Part shown: positions 1 to 6,308 of the stretch, piece after piece
How the letters are laid out: each line of letters begins with the position of its first letter
How positions within the stretch are numbered: position 1 is the stretch's first letter
NCBI GenBank assembly: GCA_026645375.1
Contig: JAPFFX010000136.1
Span: 1-7,952, forward strand
DNA: 7,952 nucleotides
Source: Citricoccus sp. WCRC_4
GTDB lineage: Bacteria > Actinomycetota > Actinomycetes > Actinomycetales > Micrococcaceae
Reading direction: 5' to 3'
Position numbers and translations under genes: made by a program
Notes under the pieces: generated by a model
What the model saw: the letters and a program-made list of their open reading frames with translations, nothing else
What the model was told of the DNA's origin: nothing
Databases searched by the model: none

Positions 1-275
1 ACCTTCAGCGGCGGCCGGCCTGTCCCGCGACCGCCCGCGGGTGCCGGACCGGCGGTCCCACCCGACCGGTCGTCGTCGGGGGCGGCCCGGAGGGCCAGCA
101 GGTTCGCCGCCGCCGGCGGGACCAGCGTGGTCTTGCCGGTACCGGGCGGGGCCTGGACCACGGCCACGCGCTCGTCGGCCAGCACCCGGAGCAGCCCGGG
201 CAGCGACTGGGCGAAGACGAGACCGGCGCCCAGGGTCTCGAGGTCGAAGGGCACGGGTCCGGGGGCGGCGGTCAT
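1..275 (-). CDS. hrpB: ATP-dependent helicase HrpB-like, N-terminal fragment
   Basis: This is the 5' end of a minus-strand gene cut by the left edge; 91 codons are readable without a stop. The protein starts MTAAPGPVPFDLETLGAGL and has a Walker A motif at residues 42-50 (APPGTGKTT, K48), preceded by a hydrophobic strand (VAVVQ). The order 'LP.LL..LA...VAVVQAPPGTGKTTLVPPA' is what DEAH/RHA helicases of the HrpB type show at their N-terminus, where this loop binds ATP for nucleic-acid unwinding; the cellular role of HrpB is poorly defined. Residues about 62-91 are rich in Gly, Pro and Ala where I would expect a quick run into the next helicase motif, so a low-complexity insert is likely. The ATG at 273-275 is the only in-frame start near the conserved part; upstream bases (GGACGG) give a weak ribosome site. 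It lies 30 bases downstream of the SDR stop on the same strand, so cotranscription is possible. Other DEAH helicases remain possible because motifs II-VI are outside the window. Confidence 0.72.
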   Translation of the reverse strand, partial: MTAAPGPVPFDLETLGAGLVFAQSLPGLLRVLADERVAVVQAPPGTGKTTLVPPAAANLLALRAAPDDDRSGGTAGPAPAGGRGTGRPPLK

Positions 276-305
276 CCGTCCATTCTCGCGCGCCGGCGGG
301 GCGGA

Positions 306-1247
306 TCAGGGGGTCGGGGTGCCGCCGTTGGCGTTGAGGGTCTCCCCGTTGACGTAGCTGGATTCGGCGGAGGCCAGGAACACGTAGGCCGGGGCCATCT
401 CCACGGGCTGTCCGGCGCGGCCCAGCGGGGTGTTGTGGCCGAACACCGGCAGCTTGTCCTTCGGCTGCCCGGCGCTGACCTGCAGGACCGTCCACACGGG
501 ACCGGGCGCCACCGCGTTCACGCGGATGCCCCGCTCGCCGAGCTGCTGCGCCAGGCCCTTGGTGAAGTTGTTGATGGCCGCCTTGGTGGACGCGTAGTCG
601 AGCAGCATCGGGTTCGGCTCGTAGGCCTGGACCGACGTGGTGTTGATGATCGTGGATCCCGGCCCCATGTGGCGCAGGGCCGCCCGGGAGAGGGTGAACA
701 TCGACTTGATGTTGATCTGGAAGGTCTGGTCCACCTGCTCGTCGGTGAGTTCCTCGAGGGACTCGCTGACCAACTGCTTGCCGGCGTTGTTGACCAGGAT
801 GTCCAGCCCGCCGAGCTTCTCGGCCGCGGCGTCCACCAGGCCGTTCCGGTAGTCGGCGTCCATCAGGTCGCCGGGCAGGGCGACGGCGGTGCGGCCGGCC
901 TCCTCGACGGCCTGCACCACGCGCCGGGCGTCCTCCTCCTCGGCCGGCAGGTAGGCGATCGCCACGTCCGCGCCCTCACGCGCGAAGGCCACGGCGACGG
1001 CGGCGCCGATGCCCGAGTCGCCGCCGGTCACCAGGGCCTTGCGGCCCGTCAGCCGGCCCAGGCCGCGGTAGCTCTGCAGCCCGATGTCCGGTACCGGTTC
1101 GGTCCTCACGTCCAGCCCCGGTTCGGGCTGGTGCTGCTCGGGCGGGGAGACCTTCGGGAACTTCGTGGTGGGGTCACCGTCGGCCAACTGGTCCCGCGCG
1201 TCAGTGGCGTGGTCGGCGGCGCTGCTGTTCTTCTCGGTATCGGTCAT
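306..1247 (-). CDS. SDR family oxidoreductase (YghA/YdaD-type)
   Basis: A complete 313-residue NAD(P)-dependent short-chain dehydrogenase, presumably cytosolic. Residues 1-68 form a hydrophilic N-terminal extension (DPTTKFP, PPEQHQPEPGL) followed by RLTGRKALVTGGDSGIG, as in E. coli YghA and Bacillus YdaD/YhdF relatives. Visible motifs: cofactor loop TGGDSGIG (74-81), NNAG (153-156), and the catalytic set N179, S205, Y218 and K222 (YASTK). The C-terminal part (GHNTPLGRAGQPVE, SSYVNGETLNANGG) is also characteristic of this subfamily. Length is normal for a family of about 290-315 residues. Relatives are called general stress or glucose/aldehyde reductases, but the substrate cannot be read from sequence. 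ATG 1245-1247 is chosen because a TAGGGT -10 element ends 7 bases before it, giving a leaderless or nearly leaderless mRNA, and because the conserved extension fits this start. The open frame continues upstream only as antisense of the next gene. Confidence 0.93.
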   Translation of the reverse strand: MTDTEKNSSAADHATDARDQLADGDPTTKFPKVSPPEQHQPEPGLDVRTEPVPDIGLQSYRGLGRLTGRKALVTGGDSGIGAAVAVAFAREGADVAIAYLPAEEEDARRVVQAVEEAGRTAVALPGDLMDADYRNGLVDAAAEKLGGLDILVNNAGKQLVSESLEELTDEQVDQTFQINIKSMFTLSRAALRHMGPGSTIINTTSVQAYEPNPMLLDYASTKAAINNFTKGLAQQLGERGIRVNAVAPGPVWTVLQVSAGQPKDKLPVFGHNTPLGRAGQPVEMAPAYVFLASAESSYVNGETLNANGGTPTP

Positions 1248-1254
1248 GCGTTCG

Positions 1255-1284
1255 ACCCTAGGGACGCCCCGGAGGGCCTGACAA
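1255..1284 (-). promoter_or_regulatory. Promoter of the SDR gene (leaderless type)
   Basis: On the minus strand, TTGTCA (1279-1284; five of six bases of TTGACA) is followed after 18 bases by TAGGGT (1255-1260; TANNNT form) and then, 7 bases later, the SDR ATG. The spacing fits a sigma-70/SigA-type promoter with transcription starting at or within a few bases of the start codon. The -35 hexamer lies inside a small palindrome (1279-1288), so a repressor could act here; that part is inference. Confidence 0.6.
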
Positions 1285-1286
1285 GT

Positions 1287-1307
1287 CATGGCACCATGGT
1301 GGCCATG
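1287..1307. repeat. Near-perfect dyad over hydroxyacid dehydrogenase start codons
   Basis: A perfect 10-bp palindrome CACCATGGTG (1292-1301) is flanked by CATGG (1287-1291) and CCATG (1303-1307), which pair with each other with a single unpaired G at 1302. The result is a 21-base near-palindrome containing both candidate ATG starts (1296 and 1305) of the plus-strand dehydrogenase. A second short inverted repeat, TGAC-AA-GTCA (1279-1288), abuts it. It could be an operator shared by the divergent genes or an mRNA hairpin hiding the start. NcoI-like CCATGG starts make short palindromes common, so function is not established. Confidence 0.4.
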
Positions 1308-2330
1308 ACCACTGCCGACGCCGCGTCCCCGCTCTCCCCGGCCCCGGCAGGGCACGCCGGGCCGGACCGGGTACTCATCCTCCCGCCCACCGACCAGCGC
1401 GTCGGGACCCCGTACGCCGACGCCCATGAGGGCCCCACCCGCGCCGCGCGCGGCGCCGGGGGCTCGGTCGTGGCGAACAACGCCCGGGAGCCCGGCGGCG
1501 ACGGCTCGGCCACCGCGCTCGTGCTGGTCCGCCCCATCCCGGTCGAGCAGGTCGAGGCGGCGCTGGCCGCCAACCCGGGCGTCAGCTGGGTCCAGTTGCC
1601 CTTCGCCGGGATCGAGCCCTACGTGCCCCTGATCCGTTCCCGGTCCGGCATCACCTGGACCTCGGCCAAGGGCACCTACGCCCCGCCGGTCGCCGAGCAC
1701 GCCCTGATGCTCACGCTGGCCCTGCTGCGGGACCTGCCCGCCCGGATCCGCGCCACCAGCTGGGGCACGGCCGGTGGCAGGACGCTGGAGGGCATGGACT
1801 GCGTGATCGTCGGCGGCGGGGGGATCGCCCGCGAGTACCTGCGCCTGCTCAAGGCCTGGGACACCCGCGTCACGATCGTCCGCCGCAGCGCCGGTGAGGT
1901 CCCCGGTGCCGACCGGACCGTCACCCAGGACCGGTTGGACGAGGTCCTGCCCGGGGCCGGCGTCGTGATGGTGGCCGCCGCGGCCACCGACCTCACCCGG
2001 GGCATGATCGGCGCCCGCCAGCTGGAGCTGATGGACCCGGACGCCGTCCTGGTGAACATCGCCCGCGGCACGCTGGTGGACACGGACGCCCTCGTGGCCG
2101 CGCTGGCCGCCGGCTCGATCCACGCCGCCGGCCTCGACGTCACCGACCCCGAACCGCTGCCGGAGGGCCACCCGCTCTGGGCCGAGCCGCGGTGCATCGT
2201 CACGCCCCACACCGCGGACACCCCTGAGATGTGCATCCCGCTGCTGGACGCCCGGATCGGGCGGAACCTCGCGGCCCGGGCCACCGGGGCGACCCTGGAG
2301 GGCCGCGTGGACCCGGTCGGCGGCTACTGA
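1305..2330 (+). CDS. D-isomer-specific 2-hydroxyacid dehydrogenase
   Basis: A 341-residue NAD(P)-dependent oxidoreductase of the 2-hydroxyacid dehydrogenase family, interconverting 2-keto and D-2-hydroxy acids in the cytosol; the exact substrate is not predictable. The discontinuous N-terminal catalytic part (about 1-125) contains WVQLPFAGIEPY (95-106). The Rossmann part starts near 160 with the dinucleotide loop GGGGIA (170-175), where the usual last Gly of GxGxxG is Ala. Catalytic residues by family position are R254 (NIARGTLVD), E283 (DPEP) and H302 (TPHTAD). The C-terminus LEGRVDPVGGY is a common actinobacterial ending. Start choice is uncertain: ATG 1305 and ATG 1296 (adds MVA) are both in frame. 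GGTGG lies 2 bases before 1305 and nothing useful lies before 1296; a GGAGGG at 1271-1276 is too far from either. It is divergent from the SDR gene, and the glutaminase follows 47 bases downstream on the same strand. Confidence 0.9.
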   Translation: MTTADAASPLSPAPAGHAGPDRVLILPPTDQRVGTPYADAHEGPTRAARGAGGSVVANNAREPGGDGSATALVLVRPIPVEQVEAALAANPGVSWVQLPFAGIEPYVPLIRSRSGITWTSAKGTYAPPVAEHALMLTLALLRDLPARIRATSWGTAGGRTLEGMDCVIVGGGGIAREYLRLLKAWDTRVTIVRRSAGEVPGADRTVTQDRLDEVLPGAGVVMVAAAATDLTRGMIGARQLELMDPDAVLVNIARGTLVDTDALVAALAAGSIHAAGLDVTDPEPLPEGHPLWAEPRCIVTPHTADTPEMCIPLLDARIGRNLAARATGATLEGRVDPVGGY

Positions 2331-2365
2331 ACGGAGACCGTCGCCTCGGACGGGTCCGGCCCGCA

Positions 2366-2371
2366 TAGGCT
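2366..2371 (+). promoter_or_regulatory. Putative -10 element of the glutaminase gene
   Basis: TAGGCT ends 6 bases before the glutaminase ATG at 2378, the placement usual for leaderless actinobacterial transcripts. No convincing -35 hexamer is visible 16-19 bases upstream (TCGCCT at 2341-2346 is the nearest), so the promoter is supported only by the -10 and its spacing. It implies the glutaminase can be transcribed separately from the upstream dehydrogenase despite the 47-base gap. Confidence 0.45.
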
Positions 2372-2377
2372 GGGGAC

Positions 2378-4276
2378 ATGAGATCACCGGTGCAGGACTA
2401 CCTCGATCGGCTGCTGGACGAGATCCGGCCCCTGGATGCCGGGGTGCCCCACCAGGCGATCCCGTCCACGGCGGACATGGACCCGGAACTGTTCGCGATG
2501 GCGCTGACCACCGTGGACGGGCACTCCTACGCCGCCGGGGACACGGAGCAGAAGTTCTCGATCCAGTCGATCTCCAAGGCCTTCACCTACGCCATGGCCC
2601 TCGAGGACCTCGGTCCGGAGCGGGTCCAGGAGAAGATCGACGTGGAGCCCTCCGGTGATCCGTTCAACGAGATCTCGCTGCAGGCCGAGACCGGGCGCCC
2701 GGACAACCCGATGATCAATGCCGGGGCCATCGCCACCACCGCCCTCATCAAGGGCCGGGGCGGCCGCGACCGGATGGGCCGGATCCTCAACACCTTCTCC
2801 GACGCCGCCGGACGCGAGCTCAAGGTCTCCGAGTCCGTCTTCCGGTCCGAGGACCGCGCCGGACACCGCAACCGGGCGCTGGCCTGGCTGCTGCGCTCCT
2901 TCAACATCATCGAGTCGGACCCCGAACCGGTCGTGCTGGACTACTTCCGGCAGTGCTCGGTGCTCGTGACCGCGAAGGACCTCGCCGTGATGGCGGCCAC
3001 GCTGGCCAACCAGGGCGTGAACCCGGTGACCGGCGAGCGGGTGTTCGCGCCGCGCACGGTGCGCTGGGTGCTCTCCGTGCTCTCCACGTGCGGGATGTAC
3101 GACGACGCGGGCACCTGGGCGATCGAGGTCGGGTTGCCGAGCAAGTCCGGCGTGGGCGGTGGTGTCCTGGTGGTGGTGCCCGGCCAGATCGGGATCGGCC
3201 TGTTCTCCCCGCCCCTGGACCACCACGGCACCTCCGTGCGGGGAGCCGCCACCATCAAGCGGCTGGCCACCGACCTCGGCCTGCACTACGGAGACGCCCC
3301 GCCCGTGGGCCGGTCCACCATCCGGTCCTCCTACGACCTGGCCGAGTCGCCCTCGGGCGTCCCGCGCAGCGTGGAGGCGCTCCAGATGCTGGAGCGGCAC
3401 GGCCGAGAGTGCCGCATCGCGGAGATCGGCGGGGACATCGGCTTCGCCGAGGCCGAGACCTTCGTCCGCTACACCACCGACCTGCCGGAGTCCACGCGCA
3501 CCCTGATGGTGGACGTGTCCAAGGTGGACGACTTCGGCCGCGCCGCCGTACGGATGTTCAACCAGGTGGTGCGCGCCTACCTCTCCGAGGGCCGGGACCT
3601 GGTCCTGGTCGACGACGACCGCCAACTGGCCGAGGCCATGGTCAAGGACGCCGAGGAGTCCTCCTACGGCCCGCTGCCCAGCCCGTTCGAGGACACCGGG
3701 GAACCGGACGGCCGCACCCAGGACCCGGCCGACGCCGGGCCCTCCTTCCGCCTGTTCCTGTCCCGCTCCCTGGCGGTGGAGTGGATGGAGATGCGGGTGC
3801 TGGCCCGGCACGCGCCCGAGCTGGTGCCGGCCGGGCGGCAGGAGCCGGCCCGGTCCCCGCTGCTGGAGCTGTTCGACGAGCAGGACGCCCAGACCCTGTC
3901 CACCCTGATGGAGAACCGGGACTTCCGGGCCGGTCAGGTCATCCGCCGGGCCGGCCAGCCGTTCGGCGGGATCTACTTCATCACCTCCGGACAGGTGGAG
4001 CTCACCAGCCAGGGTGCCGGAGGGCGCCGCTACCGGCAGGTGTTCCTGTCCCCCGGGATGATCTTCGGCGAGATCGCCCTGGGCCAGGCCGGGCGGCAGA
4101 TCACCACGGTCCGCGCCGTGGGGCCGGTGAGCACGCGGGTGCTCACCGCGCAGATGATCTCCTCCCTCGAGGAGACCGACCCGCAGCTGGCCATCAAGCT
4201 GTGGTCCGCCCTGGCCCGGGACGCGTACACCACGGTGGAGCAGATGACCCGCGAGGCCGGGGCCCGGAACGACTGA
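2378..4276 (+). CDS. glsA: Glutaminase fused to STAS and cNMP-binding domains
   Basis: A 632-residue three-domain protein, about twice the usual 300-residue bacterial glutaminase. Domain 1 (about 1-305) is a serine-dependent beta-lactamase-like glutaminase that hydrolyses L-glutamine to glutamate and ammonia. Visible signature residues are S64-x-x-K67 (QSISK, nucleophile and base), N114 (NPMINAGA), E158 and N165 (SEDRAGHRN), Y189 (LDYFRQCS), Y241 (STCGMYDD) and the SKSGVGGG loop (255-262). Domain 2 (about 327-425) looks like a STAS domain, with LMVDVSKVDDFGRAAVRMF (376-394) in place of the DSSG phosphorylation loop. Domain 3 (about 493-615) is a cyclic-nucleotide-binding fold with FRAGQVI, the GGIYFITSGQVEL strand pair, and FGEIAL (563-568) followed by R573 and TTV, matching the phosphate-binding cassette. 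Glutaminase-STAS-cNMP fusions are known in Actinobacteria. I infer ligand control of activity. No signal peptide or membrane segment, so cytosolic. The start is set by the -10 element just upstream; there is no good Shine-Dalgarno. Confidence 0.93.
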   Translation: MRSPVQDYLDRLLDEIRPLDAGVPHQAIPSTADMDPELFAMALTTVDGHSYAAGDTEQKFSIQSISKAFTYAMALEDLGPERVQEKIDVEPSGDPFNEISLQAETGRPDNPMINAGAIATTALIKGRGGRDRMGRILNTFSDAAGRELKVSESVFRSEDRAGHRNRALAWLLRSFNIIESDPEPVVLDYFRQCSVLVTAKDLAVMAATLANQGVNPVTGERVFAPRTVRWVLSVLSTCGMYDDAGTWAIEVGLPSKSGVGGGVLVVVPGQIGIGLFSPPLDHHGTSVRGAATIKRLATDLGLHYGDAPPVGRSTIRSSYDLAESPSGVPRSVEALQMLERHGRECRIAEIGGDIGFAEAETFVRYTTDLPESTRTLMVDVSKVDDFGRAAVRMFNQVVRAYLSEGRDLVLVDDDRQLAEAMVKDAEESSYGPLPSPFEDTGEPDGRTQDPADAGPSFRLFLSRSLAVEWMEMRVLARHAPELVPAGRQEPARSPLLELFDEQDAQTLSTLMENRDFRAGQVIRRAGQPFGGIYFITSGQVELTSQGAGGRRYRQVFLSPGMIFGEIALGQAGRQITTVRAVGPVSTRVLTAQMISSLEETDPQLAIKLWSALARDAYTTVEQMTREAGARND

Positions 4277-4277
4277 G

Positions 4278-4288
4278 GCCCCCGGGGC
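4278..4288. terminator. Possible bidirectional terminator hairpin
   Basis: The 22 bases between the convergent glutaminase and ATPase stop codons contain the palindrome GCCCC-C-GGGGC (4278-4288), followed by a further GC-rich CGGCCGG. It could form a short stem for intrinsic termination in either direction, but there is no T tract on either side and the loop is tight. It is proposed mainly because two converging genes meet here. Confidence 0.22.
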
Positions 4289-4298
4289 GGCCGGTGGA

Positions 4299-6230
4299 TC
4301 AGCCGACGGCGATCTCGGCCCGGGCCTCGGCGGAGTCGTCCCGCAGGGCGCCGAAGTCCTTCAGCTCGTTCCGCCCGGCCCGCATGGCCCGCAGCGAGTT
4401 GGCGATCGCCACCACGTCCACGACCTCCTGGAACAGCGCGCCGACGATCGCCGGGATCACCCCGAATGCGGCGGTCACCATCAGCACCAGGGACAGCGCG
4501 ATCCCGGCCCAGATGGACTCCTTGGCCACGCGCAGGGTGCGCTGGCCCACCGAGACGGCCACGGCGGACCGGGAGATGTCGTCCCGGATGATCACGACGT
4601 CGGCCGTCTCCGAGGCGGCCGTCGACCCGCGGGCCCCCATCGCCACCCCGACATCCGCGACGGCCAGCACGGGCGCGTCGTTGACGCCGTCGCCGACCAT
4701 CATGACCGGCCCGGGCCGCGCCTGCCGGACCAGCCGGACCTTGTCCTCGGGCAGCAGGTCGGCCTCGACGTCGGTGATGCCGGCCTGGGCGGCGATGTGC
4801 TGGCCGGTGGCCTCGGCGTCACCGGTGAGCATCATCCGGTTCCGCACGCCGAGCCGGTCCAGCTCGGCCAGGGTGTCCGCGGCGTTGGCGCGGAGCCGGT
4901 CCGAGAGGATGAGGGTACCGGCGAAGTCGCCGTCCACGCCCACGTAGACCGCCGACTCCCCCGGGCGGAGTTCCGCCAGGTCCAGGCCGGTGGTGTGCTC
5001 CCGCACGTAGGCGGGCTTGCCCACGATGACCGTCCGCCCGTCCAGGACGGCGGTGACCCCGTTGGTCGCCTCCTCCCAGGCCTCCGACGCGGTGATCAGG
5101 CCGAGCCCGCGGTCCTCCGCGGCCTTGCGGATGGAGTCCGCCAGCACGTGCACCGAGTACTGCTCCGCCGACCCCGCCAGCCGCAGCAGGTCCTTCTCGC
5201 TGAGGCGCGGACTGCCGTCCGCCGCCTCCGCGGGCCGGGTCTCGAGCAGCTCCGGGCGGCCGTAGGTCAGGGTCCCGGTCTTGTCGAAGGCCACCGTGCG
5301 GACGGAGCCGAGCGCCTCGATGATGCCGCCGGACTTGACGATGACCCCGTTCGCCGCGGCCCGGGACATCCCCCCGAGGAACGCGACCGGTGCGGCGATG
5401 AGCAGCGGGCACGGCGTGGCCACCACCAGGACCTCGGCGAAGCGGACCGGGTCCTGGGAGACCCACCAGGCGATGCCGCCGATGAGGTAGGCGACCAGGG
5501 TGAACGGCACCGCGTACCGGTCGGCCAGGCGCACCATGGGCGCCCGGGACTCCGAGGCCTCCCGCACCAGGGACAGGATCCTCGCGTACTGGGAGTCCTC
5601 GGGACGGGCCGTGGCCTGCAGTACCACCGCCTGCTGGCCGTTGAGCGCGCCGGAGAGCACCTGGTCCCCGGTCCGGCGGGTCACCGGCAGGGACTCACCC
5701 GTCAGGGAGGACTCGTCGAAGTCGGCCTGCACGTCCGCGCCGTCGGTTCCGGCGACGAGGGTGCCGTCCACCGGGACCACCTCGGCCGGGCGGACCAGCA
5801 ACCGGTCCCCCACGTCCACCTGCTCCAGGGGGACGTCCTGCGCCCCGCCATCGGGATCCAGCCGGTGCGCGACCTGCGGGGCCCGCTCCAGCAGGGACGT
5901 CAGGCTTCGCTTCGCCCGCCCGGCGGCGAAGCCCTCGAGGGCCTCCCCACCGGTGAGCATGAGGCAGACCACCAGGGCGGCCAGGTACTCCCCGACCAGC
6001 AGGGTCGCGCCGATCGCGGTGACGGCCAGGATGTCGATGCCCCAGTGACCCCGCACCAGGTCCCGGACCATGCCCACGGCCGTGTAGAGCACGATGACGG
6101 CCCCGAAGCCCGTCGCCAGCCACCGGGCCGGACCCGTCATGCCGGTGAACTCCAGCAGGAGCGTGGCCACCAGCGCCAGCAGGGTGGACACCACCCAGGG
6201 ATACGAACGCACCATCGACCAGAACCTCAT
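4299..6230 (-). CDS. P1B-type heavy-metal-translocating ATPase, TPC motif
   Basis: A 643-residue membrane ATPase that should pump a metal cation out of the cytoplasm. It has the P1B plan of about eight membrane segments (roughly 12-29, 35-54, 64-79, 82-95, 241-258, 264-287, 570-589, 592-612). Key motifs: TGES (177-180, dephosphorylation), TPC in the sixth segment (272-274, metal site), DKTGT with phospho-acceptor D316, TGD (469-471) and GDGVNDAP (513-520). The His of the P1B ATP-binding HP motif is present as H361, but the next residue is Val (VHVLA). There is no N-terminal CxxC metal-binding domain and no C-terminal hemerythrin or His-rich tail. TPC differs from CPC of Cu/Zn/Cd pumps and SPC of Co/Fe pumps, so the metal is open. 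ATG 6228-6230 is supported by GAGAGG (6238-6243), 7 bases upstream. It is divergent from the permease and convergent with the glutaminase. Confidence 0.92.
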   Translation of the reverse strand: MRFWSMVRSYPWVVSTLLALVATLLLEFTGMTGPARWLATGFGAVIVLYTAVGMVRDLVRGHWGIDILAVTAIGATLLVGEYLAALVVCLMLTGGEALEGFAAGRAKRSLTSLLERAPQVAHRLDPDGGAQDVPLEQVDVGDRLLVRPAEVVPVDGTLVAGTDGADVQADFDESSLTGESLPVTRRTGDQVLSGALNGQQAVVLQATARPEDSQYARILSLVREASESRAPMVRLADRYAVPFTLVAYLIGGIAWWVSQDPVRFAEVLVVATPCPLLIAAPVAFLGGMSRAAANGVIVKSGGIIEALGSVRTVAFDKTGTLTYGRPELLETRPAEAADGSPRLSEKDLLRLAGSAEQYSVHVLADSIRKAAEDRGLGLITASEAWEEATNGVTAVLDGRTVIVGKPAYVREHTTGLDLAELRPGESAVYVGVDGDFAGTLILSDRLRANAADTLAELDRLGVRNRMMLTGDAEATGQHIAAQAGITDVEADLLPEDKVRLVRQARPGPVMMVGDGVNDAPVLAVADVGVAMGARGSTAASETADVVIIRDDISRSAVAVSVGQRTLRVAKESIWAGIALSLVLMVTAAFGVIPAIVGALFQEVVDVVAIANSLRAMRAGRNELKDFGALRDDSAEARAEIAVG

Positions 6231-6237
6231 GCGGCTG

Positions 6238-6243
6238 CCTCTC
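6238..6243 (-). promoter_or_regulatory. Ribosome binding site of the P-type ATPase
   Basis: On the minus strand GAGAGG sits 7 bases before the ATG at 6230, good Shine-Dalgarno spacing. Unlike the SDR and glutaminase, this gene therefore appears to have a real 5' leader. It fixes the start; the first hydrophobic segment begins about 12 residues in. Confidence 0.6.
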
Positions 6244-6250
6244 GGGACAC

Positions 6251-6290
6251 TCGAGAAATCCTTTTTAGCTGGCTTTATTTTCTCTTAGAC
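6251..6290. other. AT-rich patch in the ATPase/permease divergent region
   Basis: This stretch (containing TTTTTAGC and TTTATTTTCTCTTAG) is well over half A+T in a window of about 70% G+C, and is the most AT-rich segment here. It lies upstream of the ATPase and probably contains its promoter; on the minus strand AAGGAT, TAAAAA and TAAGAG are possible -10 sequences, but none has a clear -35 partner at 16-19 bases. It could also act as an UP-like element or an easily melted transcription start region. Confidence 0.35.
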
Positions 6291-6308
6291 GGGCCGGGTT
6301 TTCCAGAA

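Noticed and set aside
435..1304. Plus-strand open frame joined upstream to the hydroxyacid dehydrogenase
   Set aside because: It is antisense to the SDR coding region and encodes no recognisable domain; the family fold begins after about 1305.
306..2387. A 693-codon minus-strand open frame extending the SDR upstream to 2387
   Set aside because: The part above 1247 is antisense to the hydroxyacid dehydrogenase and has His/Gly/Arg/Asp-rich composition typical of GC-rich shadow frames. The SDR promoter and conserved N-terminus place the start at 1247.
2384..3811. 475-codon minus-strand open frame opposite the glutaminase
   Set aside because: Shadow of the glutaminase: composition rich in His, Gly, Val and Arg, no domain, and complete overlap with a well-supported gene.
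2953..4947. 664-codon plus-strand open frame crossing the glutaminase end and ATPase
   Set aside because: Arg/Gly/Pro-rich out-of-frame reading of the glutaminase, continuing antisense through the ATPase; no motif of its own.
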